This document shows, piece by piece, positions 43,620-52,520 of a stretch of 64,000 nucleotides of DNA. Origin of the DNA: Haloarcula sp. DT43. Its GTDB lineage: Archaea; Halobacteriota; Halobacteria; Halobacteriales; Haloarculaceae. Location: contig NZ_JAYMGZ010000001.1 of the NCBI RefSeq assembly GCF_037078405.1, positions 248,001-312,000 of the forward strand, in the 5' to 3' direction. Position 1 is the first letter of the stretch. Each line of letters opens with the position of its first letter. The notes beneath the pieces are model-generated. The model had not been told where the DNA came from. It saw only the letters and a program-made list of their open reading frames with translations, and ran no database searches. The position numbers were made by a program, and so were the translations under genes.

Positions 43620-44357
43620 TCACTCGCCGTCGACCGTCTCGATTCGCTCGCGGAGCCACGCCGCGGCCTCGGTGACGGCGGCCGCGTCCTCGCCGGTCAC
43701 TTTCACCCGGCCGGGCGTGTCGTCCTTGCGGGGGTAGCTCCCGACGGCGACGCCGAACCGCTCGCGGGCCTCGGTGACGCGGCTGACCAGCGCCCCTTCT
43801 GGCGCAGGCGTACGCAGCGTCTCCGTCGTCCGGTCGCCGTCGAAGTCGTCGGCGACGGTCTCGTACATCGCCTGCAGTTCCTCGGGGATGCCCGGCATGA
43901 CGTATACGCCGTCGACGACACAGCCGGCGGCGAAGCTCTCGTCGGTCAGCAGGGGCTGGCCGCCCTCGGGGACGGACGCCCACGCGTCGAGGTCCAGGTC
44001 CATGTCGTAGCGGTCCACCATCTCGGGGTTGTCGGCCGCGAACTGCTCGGCCTTCGCTTCGAGGTGTGCCCGCACGTCGTCGGGAACGACGAGTTCGCGG
44101 CCGAACGCCCGCGCCACGCCCGCCTTCGTGACGTCGTCGGGCGTCCCGCCGATGCCGCCGGTGACGATGACCGCGTCGAAGGTGTCGTGGTACCGGGCGA
44201 CGGCGTCGGCGATGACCGCCTCGTCGTCAGGCACGGTCAGGACGCGAGCGACGCTCGCGCCGGCCGCCGTGAGTTGACGGCCCAGCCACGACGCGTTCGT
44301 GTTCTCCGTGTCGCCAGCGAGCAGTTCGTCACCGACAGTGAGCAGTGCGACCTCCAT
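43620..44357 (-). CDS. CinA N-terminal / MoaB-type molybdopterin-binding domain protein
   Basis: 245 residues. MEVALLTVGDELLAGDTENTN is the CinA-like opening, DAVIVTGGIGGTPDDVT the molybdopterin-binding strand-loop, and VYVMPGIPEELQAM the later conserved motif. It lacks the C-terminal nicotinamide-nucleotide amidase (PncC) domain of full CinA, as in many archaea. Role unclear; a nucleotide or molybdopterin link is inferred. An alternative ATG adds one Met (44360). Confidence 0.85.
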   Translation of the reverse strand: MEVALLTVGDELLAGDTENTNASWLGRQLTAAGASVARVLTVPDDEAVIADAVARYHDTFDAVIVTGGIGGTPDDVTKAGVARAFGRELVVPDDVRAHLEAKAEQFAADNPEMVDRYDMDLDLDAWASVPEGGQPLLTDESFAAGCVVDGVYVMPGIPEELQAMYETVADDFDGDRTTETLRTPAPEGALVSRVTEARERFGVAVGSYPRKDDTPGRVKVTGEDAAAVTEAAAWLRERIETVDGE

Positions 44358-44511
44358 CATCTCGCTGTGAGTGTCTGTCGGCGTTAAGGGTTTGGCCGGC
44401 AAGCAACCGTGGGGCGGACCCTGAATATATATTAATGGTATATTATGCCATTAGCTCTAGTCTAGCCATATTTCGGTAACATACATATGGCAGGTCCGCC
44501 AACCCCGAGGT

Positions 44512-44649
44512 ATGGTACTTGTCACCAATTGTGCCGACTGCGTCAAACGGGTCTACCCGAACCGCAACCGCGCGCCGAGTACGGACCGCGACGACACCAC
44601 GCCGGCCGAGGAAGCGTCCACACCGACCGCCGAGACGCTGACAGACTGA
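44512..44649 (+). CDS. Small CxxC protein
   Basis: 45 residues: an N-terminal NCADCVKRVYPNR with one CxxC, then an acidic Thr-rich tail. Such half-zinc-finger peptides are common in haloarchaea and may dimerise round a metal. The ATG lies after an A/T-rich stretch (44425-44490) that looks like a promoter. No known family. Confidence 0.5.
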   Translation: MVLVTNCADCVKRVYPNRNRAPSTDRDDTTPAEEASTPTAETLTD

Positions 44650-44767
44650 CACCGCCGTCCCCTGTCAGTCAGGCAGCGACAGCAATGGAACGCAGCCGAC
44701 AGCAGTCCGGACCCGGGTCGTTGCTCCGGCCGCTCTCGACACCGGTGTTCGCGCCCGTGACGCCGGG

Positions 44768-44974
44768 TCAGTCCTCCTCAGATAACTCGGACTCCAGCGC
44801 TTCGACGCGGCGTTCGAGTTCGGAAACCCGCTTCTCGTAGCCGCGCTTGCCGTCGAGAACGTTGTAGACGAGAACCATGCCGGCGACCGGCAGTCCGACG
44901 TACACCGCCAGTACCACGACCATGACGACGAGTTCCGTTGCACCGGGCAATCCTGCGACTACGGGGAGGGCCAT
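44768..44974 (-). CDS. Small single-helix membrane protein with coiled coil
   Basis: 68 residues: a hydrophobic N-terminal half (TELVVMVVVLAVYVGLPVAG and following) that can cross the membrane once or twice, and a C-terminal heptad run (RVSELERRVEALESELSEED). Might be a small scaffold protein; the function is unknown. It lies 46 nt from the stop of the larger Fe-S gene on the same strand but is downstream of it. Confidence 0.65.
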   Translation of the reverse strand: MALPVVAGLPGATELVVMVVVLAVYVGLPVAGMVLVYNVLDGKRGYEKRVSELERRVEALESELSEED

Positions 44975-45020
44975 AGCGGTCGTTTCCCGCTCACGCACTT
45001 GGGAATTCGTATTCGAGCGG

Positions 45021-47108
45021 TCACGTTCCGGCGTCCCCGACCGCCTCGGCCAGCAGTTCCGTCACGCCGACGATGTCGAGGTCGTCCTCGTAGCCGCCGG
45101 TCTTGCGGCCGTCCTCGTACATCGTCATGCACATCGGGCAGGCGACGACGAACTTCTCGACGGCGTCGCCGGCCTCGGTGTCCTCTATGGCCTCGCGCAG
45201 GCGCTCCTCGCTCGGTTTGGTCTCCTCCTCGAAGTCCATCCAGAGGCCGCCCCCGCCCCCGCCACAGCAGAACGAGTCGTCGCGGTTGCGCGGCATCTCG
45301 TAGAGGTCGGCCCCGGTCGCCCGGACGAGGTTCCGCGGGGCCTCAAACTCGCCGTTGTACCGCCCGAGGTGGCAGGGGTCGTGGTAGGTGACGGTGTAGT
45401 CGAGTTCGGTGCCGGAGAGGCCGAGCGCGCCCGACGCCGCGAGGTCCGCGACGACCTGCGTGTAGTGGAACACGTCGTCCTCGCCCCACCCGCAGGCCTC
45501 GAACTCGGGGTACTCGTTCGTGAAGGTGTTGTAGGCGTGGGGGTCCGTCGTGACGATTGCCTCGAACTCACAGTCGGTGATGGCGGCGGCGTTGTCCTCG
45601 ACGAGCATCTCGTAGAGGCCCTCCTCACCGACGCGGCGCACGTCGTTGCCGTCGGTCTGCTCGGCCTCGTAGAGGATGCCGTAGTCGACGCCGGCGGCCT
45701 CGAAGACGCGTGCCAGCGCACGCGCTATCTTCTGATTGCGCTCGTCGTAGCTGGGGTAGTCGCCGACGTACCAGAGGTACTCGACCGGGTCGTCGCGGGC
45801 GTCCGGCACCTCGAAGTCGAGGCCCTCGGTCCAGTCCGGTCGGGCGCGCTCGGGGTCGCCGAAGGTGTTGCCGTGCTGGAACACGTTCATCATCGCGTCC
45901 TGGACGTGCTCGTCCATCTCGCCGGCCTCGGTCAGCCGGCGGTTCATCTCGGTGAACTGCGTGACGTGTTCGATGTCGACCGGGCAGGCGTCCATGCAGG
46001 CCATGCAAGACATGCAGGACTCCATGGTGTGGGCGTCGATGACCGAGGTGCCCCCGTCGGCGACGATGGGCACGTCCTCGCCGCCGGCGTCTCGCTCCTC
46101 GCGGTAGCGTTTCAGGTCGAGGATGACGTTGCGCGGGTCGAGCGGTCGGCCCGCCTCCTTCGCGGGACAGACCGACGAACACCGGCCGCACTTCGTGCAG
46201 GCGTCGTGGTCGAGCAGCTGCTTCCAGGAGAAGTCGTCGATGTCGCTGGGGCCGATGTCCTCGGGGGCGGCGTCGCTCGGCACGCCCGGGAGTCGGACGC
46301 CCGCCTTCTCGTCGCGGGCGACGAGGTTGGCGAACGAGGAGAGCATGTGGAACGGCTTGGCGTAGGGAATCCAGGCGACGAACCACAGCGCCACGAGCGC
46401 GTGGCTCCACCAGACGAACGGGTACGCGCCCGCCGCCATCACGGGCGTCATCCCAGCCGCGGCGAGCAGTTCCTTGACCGACCAGCCGACGAAGCTCACC
46501 GTCTCGAAGGACACGTCCCGGACCGCCGACGTGCCGAGGATGCGGACGCCCTCGGTGAGGTAGCCGCCGACGCCCAGCACGAACAGCGCGCCGAGAAAGA
46601 GGTCGTCCTCGCGGGCGGTGTGGCGGTCGTGGAGCCGCTCTAGCCGGCGGCCGTAGCGTCGCCACAGCGCCACGCCGACGCCGACGACGAACAGCAGCCC
46701 CATCGCGTCCATCACGAACGAGTAGGAGAGGTAGAACCGCCCGACGAAGAAGGACTCGCCGGTCAGCGGCCGGTAGAGGTCCATGTCGATGCCCAGTATC
46801 GTCGTCCCGACGAGCAGCGTCAGGAAGCCCCAGACGACGAAGGCGTGCATCACGCCGGCGACGGTGTCCCGGTCCAGTTGCTTCCGGTTCGAGAGCGCGA
46901 GTCGCGCCGCCGCGAGCGTCCGGCCGGGCAGGTCGTCCAGCCGCTCGAACGGGTCGTCGCTCCCCCGAGCGTAGCGGCTGACGCGCTCGTAGACGCCGTA
47001 CAGGAAGACGAGGACAGCGAGCGCCGCCAGATAGTAGAAGACGGCCTTCCCCACGTCGCCGACCCGCCAGAACGTCGGGCGCGTGGTCGTCTGGAGTATC
47101 GATGACAT
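45021..47108 (-). CDS. Membrane-anchored heterodisulfide reductase-like Fe-S oxidoreductase
   Basis: 695 residues. Residues ~15-280 contain about six membrane helices and His residues like cytochrome b-type NarI/HdrE modules. Two 4Fe-4S motifs follow: CTKCGRCSSVCP (about 304-315) and CMSCMACMDACP (about 364-375). Two CCG-type cysteine-rich domains end the protein (CHLGRYNGEF region and CCGGGGGGLW near residue 615, then CPMC). This is the HdrD/GlpC-like layout of a membrane electron carrier passing electrons between the quinone pool and a soluble thiol or flavoprotein partner. Partner unknown here. An upstream in-frame extension is rejected because ATG 47108 follows the gene's own promoter-like sequence. 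Confidence 0.88.
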   Translation of the reverse strand: MSSILQTTTRPTFWRVGDVGKAVFYYLAALAVLVFLYGVYERVSRYARGSDDPFERLDDLPGRTLAAARLALSNRKQLDRDTVAGVMHAFVVWGFLTLLVGTTILGIDMDLYRPLTGESFFVGRFYLSYSFVMDAMGLLFVVGVGVALWRRYGRRLERLHDRHTAREDDLFLGALFVLGVGGYLTEGVRILGTSAVRDVSFETVSFVGWSVKELLAAAGMTPVMAAGAYPFVWWSHALVALWFVAWIPYAKPFHMLSSFANLVARDEKAGVRLPGVPSDAAPEDIGPSDIDDFSWKQLLDHDACTKCGRCSSVCPAKEAGRPLDPRNVILDLKRYREERDAGGEDVPIVADGGTSVIDAHTMESCMSCMACMDACPVDIEHVTQFTEMNRRLTEAGEMDEHVQDAMMNVFQHGNTFGDPERARPDWTEGLDFEVPDARDDPVEYLWYVGDYPSYDERNQKIARALARVFEAAGVDYGILYEAEQTDGNDVRRVGEEGLYEMLVEDNAAAITDCEFEAIVTTDPHAYNTFTNEYPEFEACGWGEDDVFHYTQVVADLAASGALGLSGTELDYTVTYHDPCHLGRYNGEFEAPRNLVRATGADLYEMPRNRDDSFCCGGGGGGLWMDFEEETKPSEERLREAIEDTEAGDAVEKFVVACPMCMTMYEDGRKTGGYEDDLDIVGVTELLAEAVGDAGT

Positions 47109-47250
47109 ACGGTAACACGTGTTTCGTGCCTGCTTAAATCTTGCCACGCCCCGTCGCCGTCCTGCGAGAATTCGAGCGCCGTTGAAAGTTTCTCCAGTTA
47201 CGTTGCCCAGCCGACAGATATATGCCGCCCGAGACGTAGTCTCAAGTTCG

Positions 47251-47871
47251 ATGGACGAGAAGACCGAAGAACTCCGTGACATCTTCATGGACGTCTCCGG
47301 CGAGGAGGCCGTGACGGAGTCTCAGGAGGCGTCGAGAGGGTCCCTGGCCGACACTGACGAGGCCGGCGTCGCGGACCGACTCGGGAACGTCGTCGCGCGG
47401 ATGCGGGACCGCTACGACTTCCGGACCGACCTCCCCGACGATGCCCTCGTGACAGTCGTCAGACTGTTCTACGAGGGGAGCGACGACGCGGCCATCGCGG
47501 CCGAGGTCGGTGCGGACGAGCCCGACGCCGTCGAGGCTCGGCTCGACCTGCATCTCCTCCGCGACGAGGACACGGAGGCACCGTTCGACCTGGCCGAGTT
47601 CCGCCGCCGTGTCGCCAACGACGACCCGTCCGTCGCCGAACTCGCCGCCGAGTTCGACATCGACGAGTCCTGGGCCGCCCACTACCGGCGCGTCGTCGCC
47701 GCACAGGACGCCGCCCGGCGGGTGTCCCACCGCTTCCAGAGCGAGTTCGAGGACGTGCTCACCGACGCCGGGCTGTCGACACAGCACGCCGCCGCCCTCC
47801 GCGAGGACGGCCTCGACGAGGCCACCGAGGACATCGACTCGCTCGACTCCGACGCCGACGTGTCGATGTGA
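47251..47871 (+). CDS. Conditioned-medium-induced protein 4-like (Cmi4) protein
   Basis: 206 residues, strongly acidic, beginning MDEKTEELRDIFMDVSGEEA. No membrane helix. I recognise this pattern as the haloarchaeal protein called conditioned medium-induced protein 4, based on memory of its N-terminus; function is unknown. Residues ~75-150 could form helix-turn-helix-like repeats (DDAAIAAEVGADEPDAVEAR, DPSVAELAAEFDIDESWAAHY), so DNA binding is possible. Divergent from the Fe-S gene. Confidence 0.68.
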   Translation: MDEKTEELRDIFMDVSGEEAVTESQEASRGSLADTDEAGVADRLGNVVARMRDRYDFRTDLPDDALVTVVRLFYEGSDDAAIAAEVGADEPDAVEARLDLHLLRDEDTEAPFDLAEFRRRVANDDPSVAELAAEFDIDESWAAHYRRVVAAQDAARRVSHRFQSEFEDVLTDAGLSTQHAAALREDGLDEATEDIDSLDSDADVSM

Positions 47872-47938
47872 CACCAGCCGTCGTACCCCGCTCCCGACAG
47901 ACGAACCTTTTTGACCGAAAACGCGGCCATCCGGAGCC

Positions 47939-48601
47939 ATGCCGACCCACACGTTCAGAGAACTGGAGACGGCCGCCTACTGCCCGCGGAAGCTCTACTA
48001 CCGCCGCCGCGACGGGGCGACCGAGGTGCCCGACGGGATAGACGCGGTCCGGCGGCTCGCCCGCGAGTACGAACGGCTCTTGACCGACGACGCCGCCCTG
48101 CTGGCCGCCCCAATCGAGGTGGGGCCGGACGAGTACCGCGACCGGATTCGGGGGCTCCGGGACCGACTGGCCGACTGGGACGCGCTGGTCGCGCCGGCGG
48201 CGACCGACGCGTACCTCGAAGGAAAAGACGCCCGGGGCATCGCGCACAAACTCGTCGCCGGGCAGGACGGCCCGGCCCCGTCGCTCGTCTTCGCCGGTCG
48301 GCCGCCCGAAACGGGCGTCTGGGAGCCCCAGACCGTGCGGCTGGTCGCCGCCGCGAAGGCGCTGTCCTGGGAGCGCGAGCGCGACGTCGACCACGCCTTC
48401 GCGGAGTATCCGGCCTACGGCGTGATTCGACGCGTCGACGTGAACGCGCGGCGGGCCGGCGTCTACCGCCGGGCCGTCAGGACCGCCGACAGCATCGATG
48501 GACCGCCGGGTCGGGTGCGCAACGACGCGAAGTGCGAGCCCTGTGAGTTCGGCGACGACTGCGGGGTGAAGACGCGGTCGCTCCGGTCGATGCTGCGGTG
48601 A
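47939..48601 (+). CDS. Cas4-like Fe-S protein, apparently without nuclease motif
   Basis: 220 residues. Cysteine layout of Cas4/RecB-type Fe-S nucleases: C15 in AAYCPRKLYYRR, then C199, C202, C208 in CEPCEFGDDC. Between them, the place where GxxD...ExK should lie reads GRPPETGVWEPQTVRLVAAA, so the Asp and Glu-x-Lys of the nuclease site are not seen. No CRISPR or cas genes nearby. It may be a haloarchaeal, DNA-related Fe-S protein that has lost cutting ability. It starts 67 nt after the Cmi4-like stop, so may be cotranscribed. Confidence 0.75.
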   Translation: MPTHTFRELETAAYCPRKLYYRRRDGATEVPDGIDAVRRLAREYERLLTDDAALLAAPIEVGPDEYRDRIRGLRDRLADWDALVAPAATDAYLEGKDARGIAHKLVAGQDGPAPSLVFAGRPPETGVWEPQTVRLVAAAKALSWERERDVDHAFAEYPAYGVIRRVDVNARRAGVYRRAVRTADSIDGPPGRVRNDAKCEPCEFGDDCGVKTRSLRSMLR

Positions 48602-48624
48602 GGCGGCCGGCACCGTCCCGGTTG

Positions 48625-49209
48625 TCAGTTCCGGGCTTCGAGCCACGACTCGACGGCGTCGGCGCGTGCGCCGCGGCGGTGTATCGTCCCGGCAGCCACG
48701 TCCACGACCGTCGAGCCGGTCCCGCCGTCGGTCTCGCCGGCGTCGAGCACGACGGCGGCGCGTTCCCGGATTGCGTCGAGGTCGTCGACGGTTCGGGCGC
48801 TGGGACTGCCGGAGATGTTTGCGCTCGTGGCGGTCAACGGCCCGGTCTCGGCGAGCAGTTCGAGCGCCAGCGCGTGGTCGGGGACCCGCACGCCGACGCG
48901 GTCCCGGCCGGCGACGAGCACGTCCGGCACCGCGTCGCGGCGCTCGACGACGACCGTGACCGGGCCGGGGAGGAACTCGCGCATGAACGCCAGTTCGCGG
49001 TCGCTCGGGCGCGTGTACTCCCGCGCCGTCTCGACGTCCGGGACCGCCATCGAAACCGGCTTGTCCCGGTCGCGGCCCTTCGCCTCGAAGACGCGCTCGA
49101 CGGCGGCACCGCTCAGGGCGTCCGCGCCGAGGCCGTAGACCGTCTCCGTCGGGTAGACGACGAGCTCGCCGGCCCGGACCGCCGCCGCGGCCTCGTCGAC
49201 CGTCGCCAT
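48625..49209 (-). CDS. L-threonylcarbamoyladenylate synthase (Sua5/YrdC/TsaC)
   Basis: 194 residues, single YrdC domain: VVYPTETVYGLGADALS, KGRDRDKPVSMAV, FLPGPVTVVVE and TATSANISGSPSA. It makes threonylcarbamoyl-AMP for the t6A37 modification of tRNAs decoding ANN codons. It lacks the C-terminal Sua5 domain of longer archaeal forms. Start MATVDEAA at 49209; 2 nt separate it from the redoxin stop, so it is the last gene of the three-gene unit. Confidence 0.9.
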   Translation of the reverse strand: MATVDEAAAAVRAGELVVYPTETVYGLGADALSGAAVERVFEAKGRDRDKPVSMAVPDVETAREYTRPSDRELAFMREFLPGPVTVVVERRDAVPDVLVAGRDRVGVRVPDHALALELLAETGPLTATSANISGSPSARTVDDLDAIRERAAVVLDAGETDGGTGSTVVDVAAGTIHRRGARADAVESWLEARN

Positions 49210-49211
49210 CG

Positions 49212-49721
49212 TCAGAGCTGGGCTTCGACCGCGTCGTAGTCGGGGAAGTCGGGCCACTCCGCGGCGACCCAGGCGTACTCGACGGTCCGGTCGCTATCGA
49301 GGACGAACACCGACGGGCGCGGCTCCTCGATGCCGGTCATCCCGTCGAGGTCCATGGCGATGCCGTACTCCCGGGCGACGCCGTTGGCCGGGTCCGAGAA
49401 CAGCCGGTAGTCCCCTTCGATGTCGCGCTCTTCGAGCAGTTGCTTGTGCTCGTAGGGCGTCGAGATGGAGACGCCGACGACGGTGGCCTGCTCGTGCCAC
49501 CCGCGGTCCCGAATCTCGTTCCAGATGTACGTGGCCGGGAACGCGCCGTCCATCGCGTGAAACACGAGCACGACCCGGTCGCTGTCGGCACACAGCGACG
49601 AGAGCGACTCGTCTTCCCAGAACTCGTCGTTGACCAGCGGGCGCGTGAAATCCGGCGCTGTGTCGCCTTCTTCGGGGTGGTCGGACGGGTCGAGGTCGAC
49701 GACGTCGAACCCGAGGTCCAT
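49212..49721 (-). CDS. Redoxin/peroxiredoxin-like protein without the usual catalytic Cys
   Basis: 169 residues with the thioredoxin-like AhpC/TSA fold: GDTAPDFTRPLVNDEFWEDE, VVLVFHAMDGAFPATYIW, and GVSISTPYEHKQLLEERDI. In active peroxiredoxins the strand after VLVF reads with P-x3-T/S-x2-C; here Ala-Thr-Tyr-Ile-Trp replaces it and there is no Cys there. So peroxidase activity is doubtful. The start overlaps the glutaredoxin-like stop by 1 nt. Confidence 0.78.
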   Translation of the reverse strand: MDLGFDVVDLDPSDHPEEGDTAPDFTRPLVNDEFWEDESLSSLCADSDRVVLVFHAMDGAFPATYIWNEIRDRGWHEQATVVGVSISTPYEHKQLLEERDIEGDYRLFSDPANGVAREYGIAMDLDGMTGIEEPRPSVFVLDSDRTVEYAWVAAEWPDFPDYDAVEAQL

Positions 49722-49987
49722 CAGGCCGCACCCCCCGCGTCGCCGTACGTCCGCTCCAGATACGCGACGATGTTCGCGCTCTCGGACATCGTGACGCCAG
49801 TGTTCTCGTCGACGATGGCCGGGACGGTCCGTTTCCCGGACAGCCGCTTGACCACGTCGCGGTCCGAGTGCATCGGCTCGACGAACCGCGACTGGTAGTC
49901 GAGGCCGTACTCGTTCAGTTTCCGGACGACGCGCTCGCAGAACGGACACGCCTGCAGCCGGTACAGCGTGATGTCGGACTCGCTCAT
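49721..49987 (-). CDS. Glutaredoxin / GST N-terminal domain protein
   Basis: 88 residues. CPFC (residues 14-17 region, YRLQACPFCERVVRKL) is the redox dithiol, KRTVPAIVD the conserved cis-Pro loop, and GVTMSESANIVAYLE the C-terminal motif. A small thiol-disulphide oxidoreductase, perhaps using gamma-glutamylcysteine, the haloarchaeal thiol. First gene of the unit with the redoxin and Sua5. Confidence 0.85.
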   Translation of the reverse strand: MSESDITLYRLQACPFCERVVRKLNEYGLDYQSRFVEPMHSDRDVVKRLSGKRTVPAIVDENTGVTMSESANIVAYLERTYGDAGGAA

Positions 49988-50084
49988 ACTCTGTGGGGGA
50001 TACGCGCGAAGGCCGGGTAAGGGCTTCGCTGGCGGCCGCTCCATGACAAGCCTTAATCCCCGCCCATTACAACTTCGACCGTTG

Positions 50085-51470
50085 ATGGCCCTGGACCCAC
50101 CTGCGCCGTTTGAGCTGTCTACAGCGACGTTGCAGGCTATCGAATACGCCGGCGTCACGATTCCCGAAACCGTGGTGCTGGTCGGTGGCGTCGCTACTAT
50201 CGTCCTTCTCATCGTTCTCTCGGCGTTCTTCTCGTCCTCGGAGATAGCGATGTTCTCGCTGCCGGCCCACCGGACGGAGGCCCTCGTCGAGGACGGCGTC
50301 CCGGGCGCGAGGACGCTCAAGCGACTCAAGGCGGACCCCCATCGCCTGCTCGTGACCATCCTGGTCGGGAACAACCTCGTCAACATCGCGATGTCCTCCA
50401 TCGCGACGGGGCTGCTGGCGATGTACCTCTCTCAGGGACAGGCCGTCGCCGTCGCCACGTTCGGTATCACCGCCATCGTGTTGCTGTTCGGCGAGAGCGC
50501 CCCCAAGAGCTACGCCGTCGAGAACACCGAGTCGTGGGCGCTGCGCATCTCCAGGCCGCTGAAGTTCGCCGAGAAGGTACTGCTCCCGCTCATTCTCCTC
50601 TTCGACTATCTCACCCGCGTCGTCAACAAGATAACTGGCGGCCGGTCGGCCATCGAGACTTCCTACGTCACCCGCGAGGAGATACAGGACATCATCGAGA
50701 CGGGCGAGCGCGAGGGCGTCCTGGACGAGGACGAACGCGAGATGCTCCAGCGCACCCTGCGGTTCAACGACACCATCGCCAAGGAGGTGATGACCCCGCG
50801 GCTGGACATGACCGCCGTCGCCAAGGAGGCCTCCGTCGAGGAGGCCCTGGAGACGTGTATCCAGAGCGGCCACGCCCGCATCCCCGTCTACGAGGGGAGC
50901 CTGGACAACGTCATCGGCGTCATCCACATCCGCGACCTCGTCCGGGACCTCAACTACGGCGAGGCGCTGGCCCGCGACATGGAACTCGAGGACCTCATCG
51001 AGCCGACCCTGCACGTCCCCGAGTCGAAGAACGTCGACGACCTGTTGACCGAGATGCGGGCCGAGCGTCTGCACATGGTCATCGTCATCGACGAGTTCGG
51101 GACCACCGAGGGGCTGGTGACGATGGAGGACCTGACCGAGGAAATCGTCGGCGAGATACTCGAAGGGGAGGAGGAAGAGCCCATCGAGTACGTCGACGAC
51201 GACACCGTGACGGTCAAAGGCGAGGTCAACATCGAGGAGGTCAACGAGGCGCTGGACCTGGACCTCCCCGAGGGCGAGGAGTTCGAGACCATCGCCGGCT
51301 TCATCTTCAACCGTGCGGGCCGGTTGGTCGAGGAGGGCGAGACCATCACCTACGACGGCGTCGAAATCCGCGTCGAGCAGGTCGAAAACACGCGCATCAT
51401 GAAGGCCCGCGTCGTCCGCCTGGAGACCGACGAGACGGAGTCGGTCGACGCCGAAGAGGCCACGGACTGA
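50085..51470 (+). CDS. CNNM/CorC-type membrane protein with CBS domains
   Basis: 461 residues: DUF21/CNNM membrane domain (about residues 20-190, starting VGGVATIVLLIVLSAFFSSS), two CBS repeats (about 200-330, MTPRLDMTAVAKEAS, HMVIVIDEFGTTEGLVT) and a CorC_HlyC domain (about 345-440). The family includes magnesium/cobalt efflux and hemolysin-like proteins. ATG 50085 is preferred; an in-frame ATG at 50043 adds 14 residues. Divergent from the glutaredoxin gene. Confidence 0.9.
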   Translation: MALDPPAPFELSTATLQAIEYAGVTIPETVVLVGGVATIVLLIVLSAFFSSSEIAMFSLPAHRTEALVEDGVPGARTLKRLKADPHRLLVTILVGNNLVNIAMSSIATGLLAMYLSQGQAVAVATFGITAIVLLFGESAPKSYAVENTESWALRISRPLKFAEKVLLPLILLFDYLTRVVNKITGGRSAIETSYVTREEIQDIIETGEREGVLDEDEREMLQRTLRFNDTIAKEVMTPRLDMTAVAKEASVEEALETCIQSGHARIPVYEGSLDNVIGVIHIRDLVRDLNYGEALARDMELEDLIEPTLHVPESKNVDDLLTEMRAERLHMVIVIDEFGTTEGLVTMEDLTEEIVGEILEGEEEEPIEYVDDDTVTVKGEVNIEEVNEALDLDLPEGEEFETIAGFIFNRAGRLVEEGETITYDGVEIRVEQVENTRIMKARVVRLETDETESVDAEEATD

Positions 51471-51515
51471 GGCCGTAGCAGTCGTTTTACGTCGGTCGCC
51501 CACGACACCGGTAGC

Positions 51516-51887
51516 ATGGGGTACCACCATATCTCCGTCGACGACATCGAACCGACGCCGGACCGACCCAGCGTCCAGCGGTCGATAAGCGACGCGGCCG
51601 ACCTCGAAAACGTGGCCGTGAACCGCTACGAGGTCGCCCCCGGCGAGGACATCCCGCTCGCGTACCACTACCACGACGACCAGGAGGAACTGTTCTACGT
51701 CCTCTCGGGCACGCTGGCCGTCGAGACACCGGAGGGAACCTACGAGGTCGGCGAAGACGAGGTGTTCGTCGTCGAACCAGACAGCCCCCAGCGGGCACAC
51801 AACCCCGAGTCGGCGACCGACCCGGTTCGGGCCCTCGCAATCGGGGCCCCTGCGGTGGATGACGCCCACCCCTACGAGCAGGAGTAA
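51516..51887 (+). CDS. Cupin domain protein
   Basis: 123 residues, one cupin barrel. Motif 1 is YHYHDDQEELFYVLSGTLAV with the metal-binding His-x-His and Glu, and motif 2 is DEVFVVEPDSPQRAHN with the last His. Small-molecule binding or isomerase roles are common in the superfamily; the specific function is unknown. Confidence 0.85.
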   Translation: MGYHHISVDDIEPTPDRPSVQRSISDAADLENVAVNRYEVAPGEDIPLAYHYHDDQEELFYVLSGTLAVETPEGTYEVGEDEVFVVEPDSPQRAHNPESATDPVRALAIGAPAVDDAHPYEQE

Positions 51888-51903
51888 GCCCGTCTCGGGG
51901 GCG

Positions 51904-52116
51904 CTACTGCAGCGTGATGGCGTAGGTCAGCGCGAACAGCAGTATCGCGCCCGTCGCGACGTTGATGGCCGTCAGCTCCGCCGCCCCGATGACGCTCAGC
52001 CCCCAGACGAGAGTGGCCGCAAACGCCGTCGAGAGCACGACGTTCATCGCGATGAGCACCTGCGGGTCGCCCTGTGACCCACTTGCCCCCTCCTCGAACC
52101 CGCTCGCGTCGCTCAT
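51904..52116 (-). CDS. Small membrane protein
   Basis: 70 residues, with a short Ser/Gly-rich acidic start and two hydrophobic segments (VLIAMNVVLSTAFAATLVWG and ELTAINVATGAILLFALTYA). No family recognised. It converges on the cupin gene with 16 nt between stops. Confidence 0.6.
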   Translation of the reverse strand: MSDASGFEEGASGSQGDPQVLIAMNVVLSTAFAATLVWGLSVIGAAELTAINVATGAILLFALTYAITLQ

Positions 52117-52175
52117 GCCCACGACCACGGACGGGACGCCCCTTAGCTCTTTGGCACGGGGGCCGAAAACGGCGT

Positions 52176-52490
52176 ATGGACGTTCGGAACCGCGACGGGG
52201 ACCCGGTCGACCCGGTCCCGTTTCTCGTCTGCACCGCGATGGCGGTGATGCTGCTGTTTTCGGTCGGCCCGCTGTACGGCCTCGCCTACGGGCTCCCGGT
52301 GTGGGCCGGTCTGGTAGTCGCGACAGCCGGTTCCGTCGCCGTCGCCGCCGTCGCGTACCATCGGCTGGTCTGGACTGCCTCGCCGCCCTGGGTCCGGATA
52401 GCGCCGGGACTCCGGTTTCAGCGCCTCGTCTACATCGGCGTCGGCTTCGCCCTCCTGTTGCTCGCCGTCTCCGTCCCGCTGGCCCTGTGA
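52176..52490 (+). CDS. Small membrane protein
   Basis: 104 residues. Three hydrophobic helices: VPFLVCTAMAVMLLFSVGPL, VWAGLVVATAGSVAVAAVAY and LVYIGVGFALLLLAVSVPLA. No recognised family. Divergent from the previous small membrane gene. Confidence 0.62.
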   Translation: MDVRNRDGDPVDPVPFLVCTAMAVMLLFSVGPLYGLAYGLPVWAGLVVATAGSVAVAAVAYHRLVWTASPPWVRIAPGLRFQRLVYIGVGFALLLLAVSVPLAL

Positions 52491-52520
52491 TTTACCACCC
52501 CGGTGTGCATGTGGACTGGT

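Noticed and set aside
47939-48601. Evidence for a CRISPR-Cas locus from the Cas4-like gene
   Set aside because: No repeats, no other cas genes; Cas4-like proteins also occur alone.
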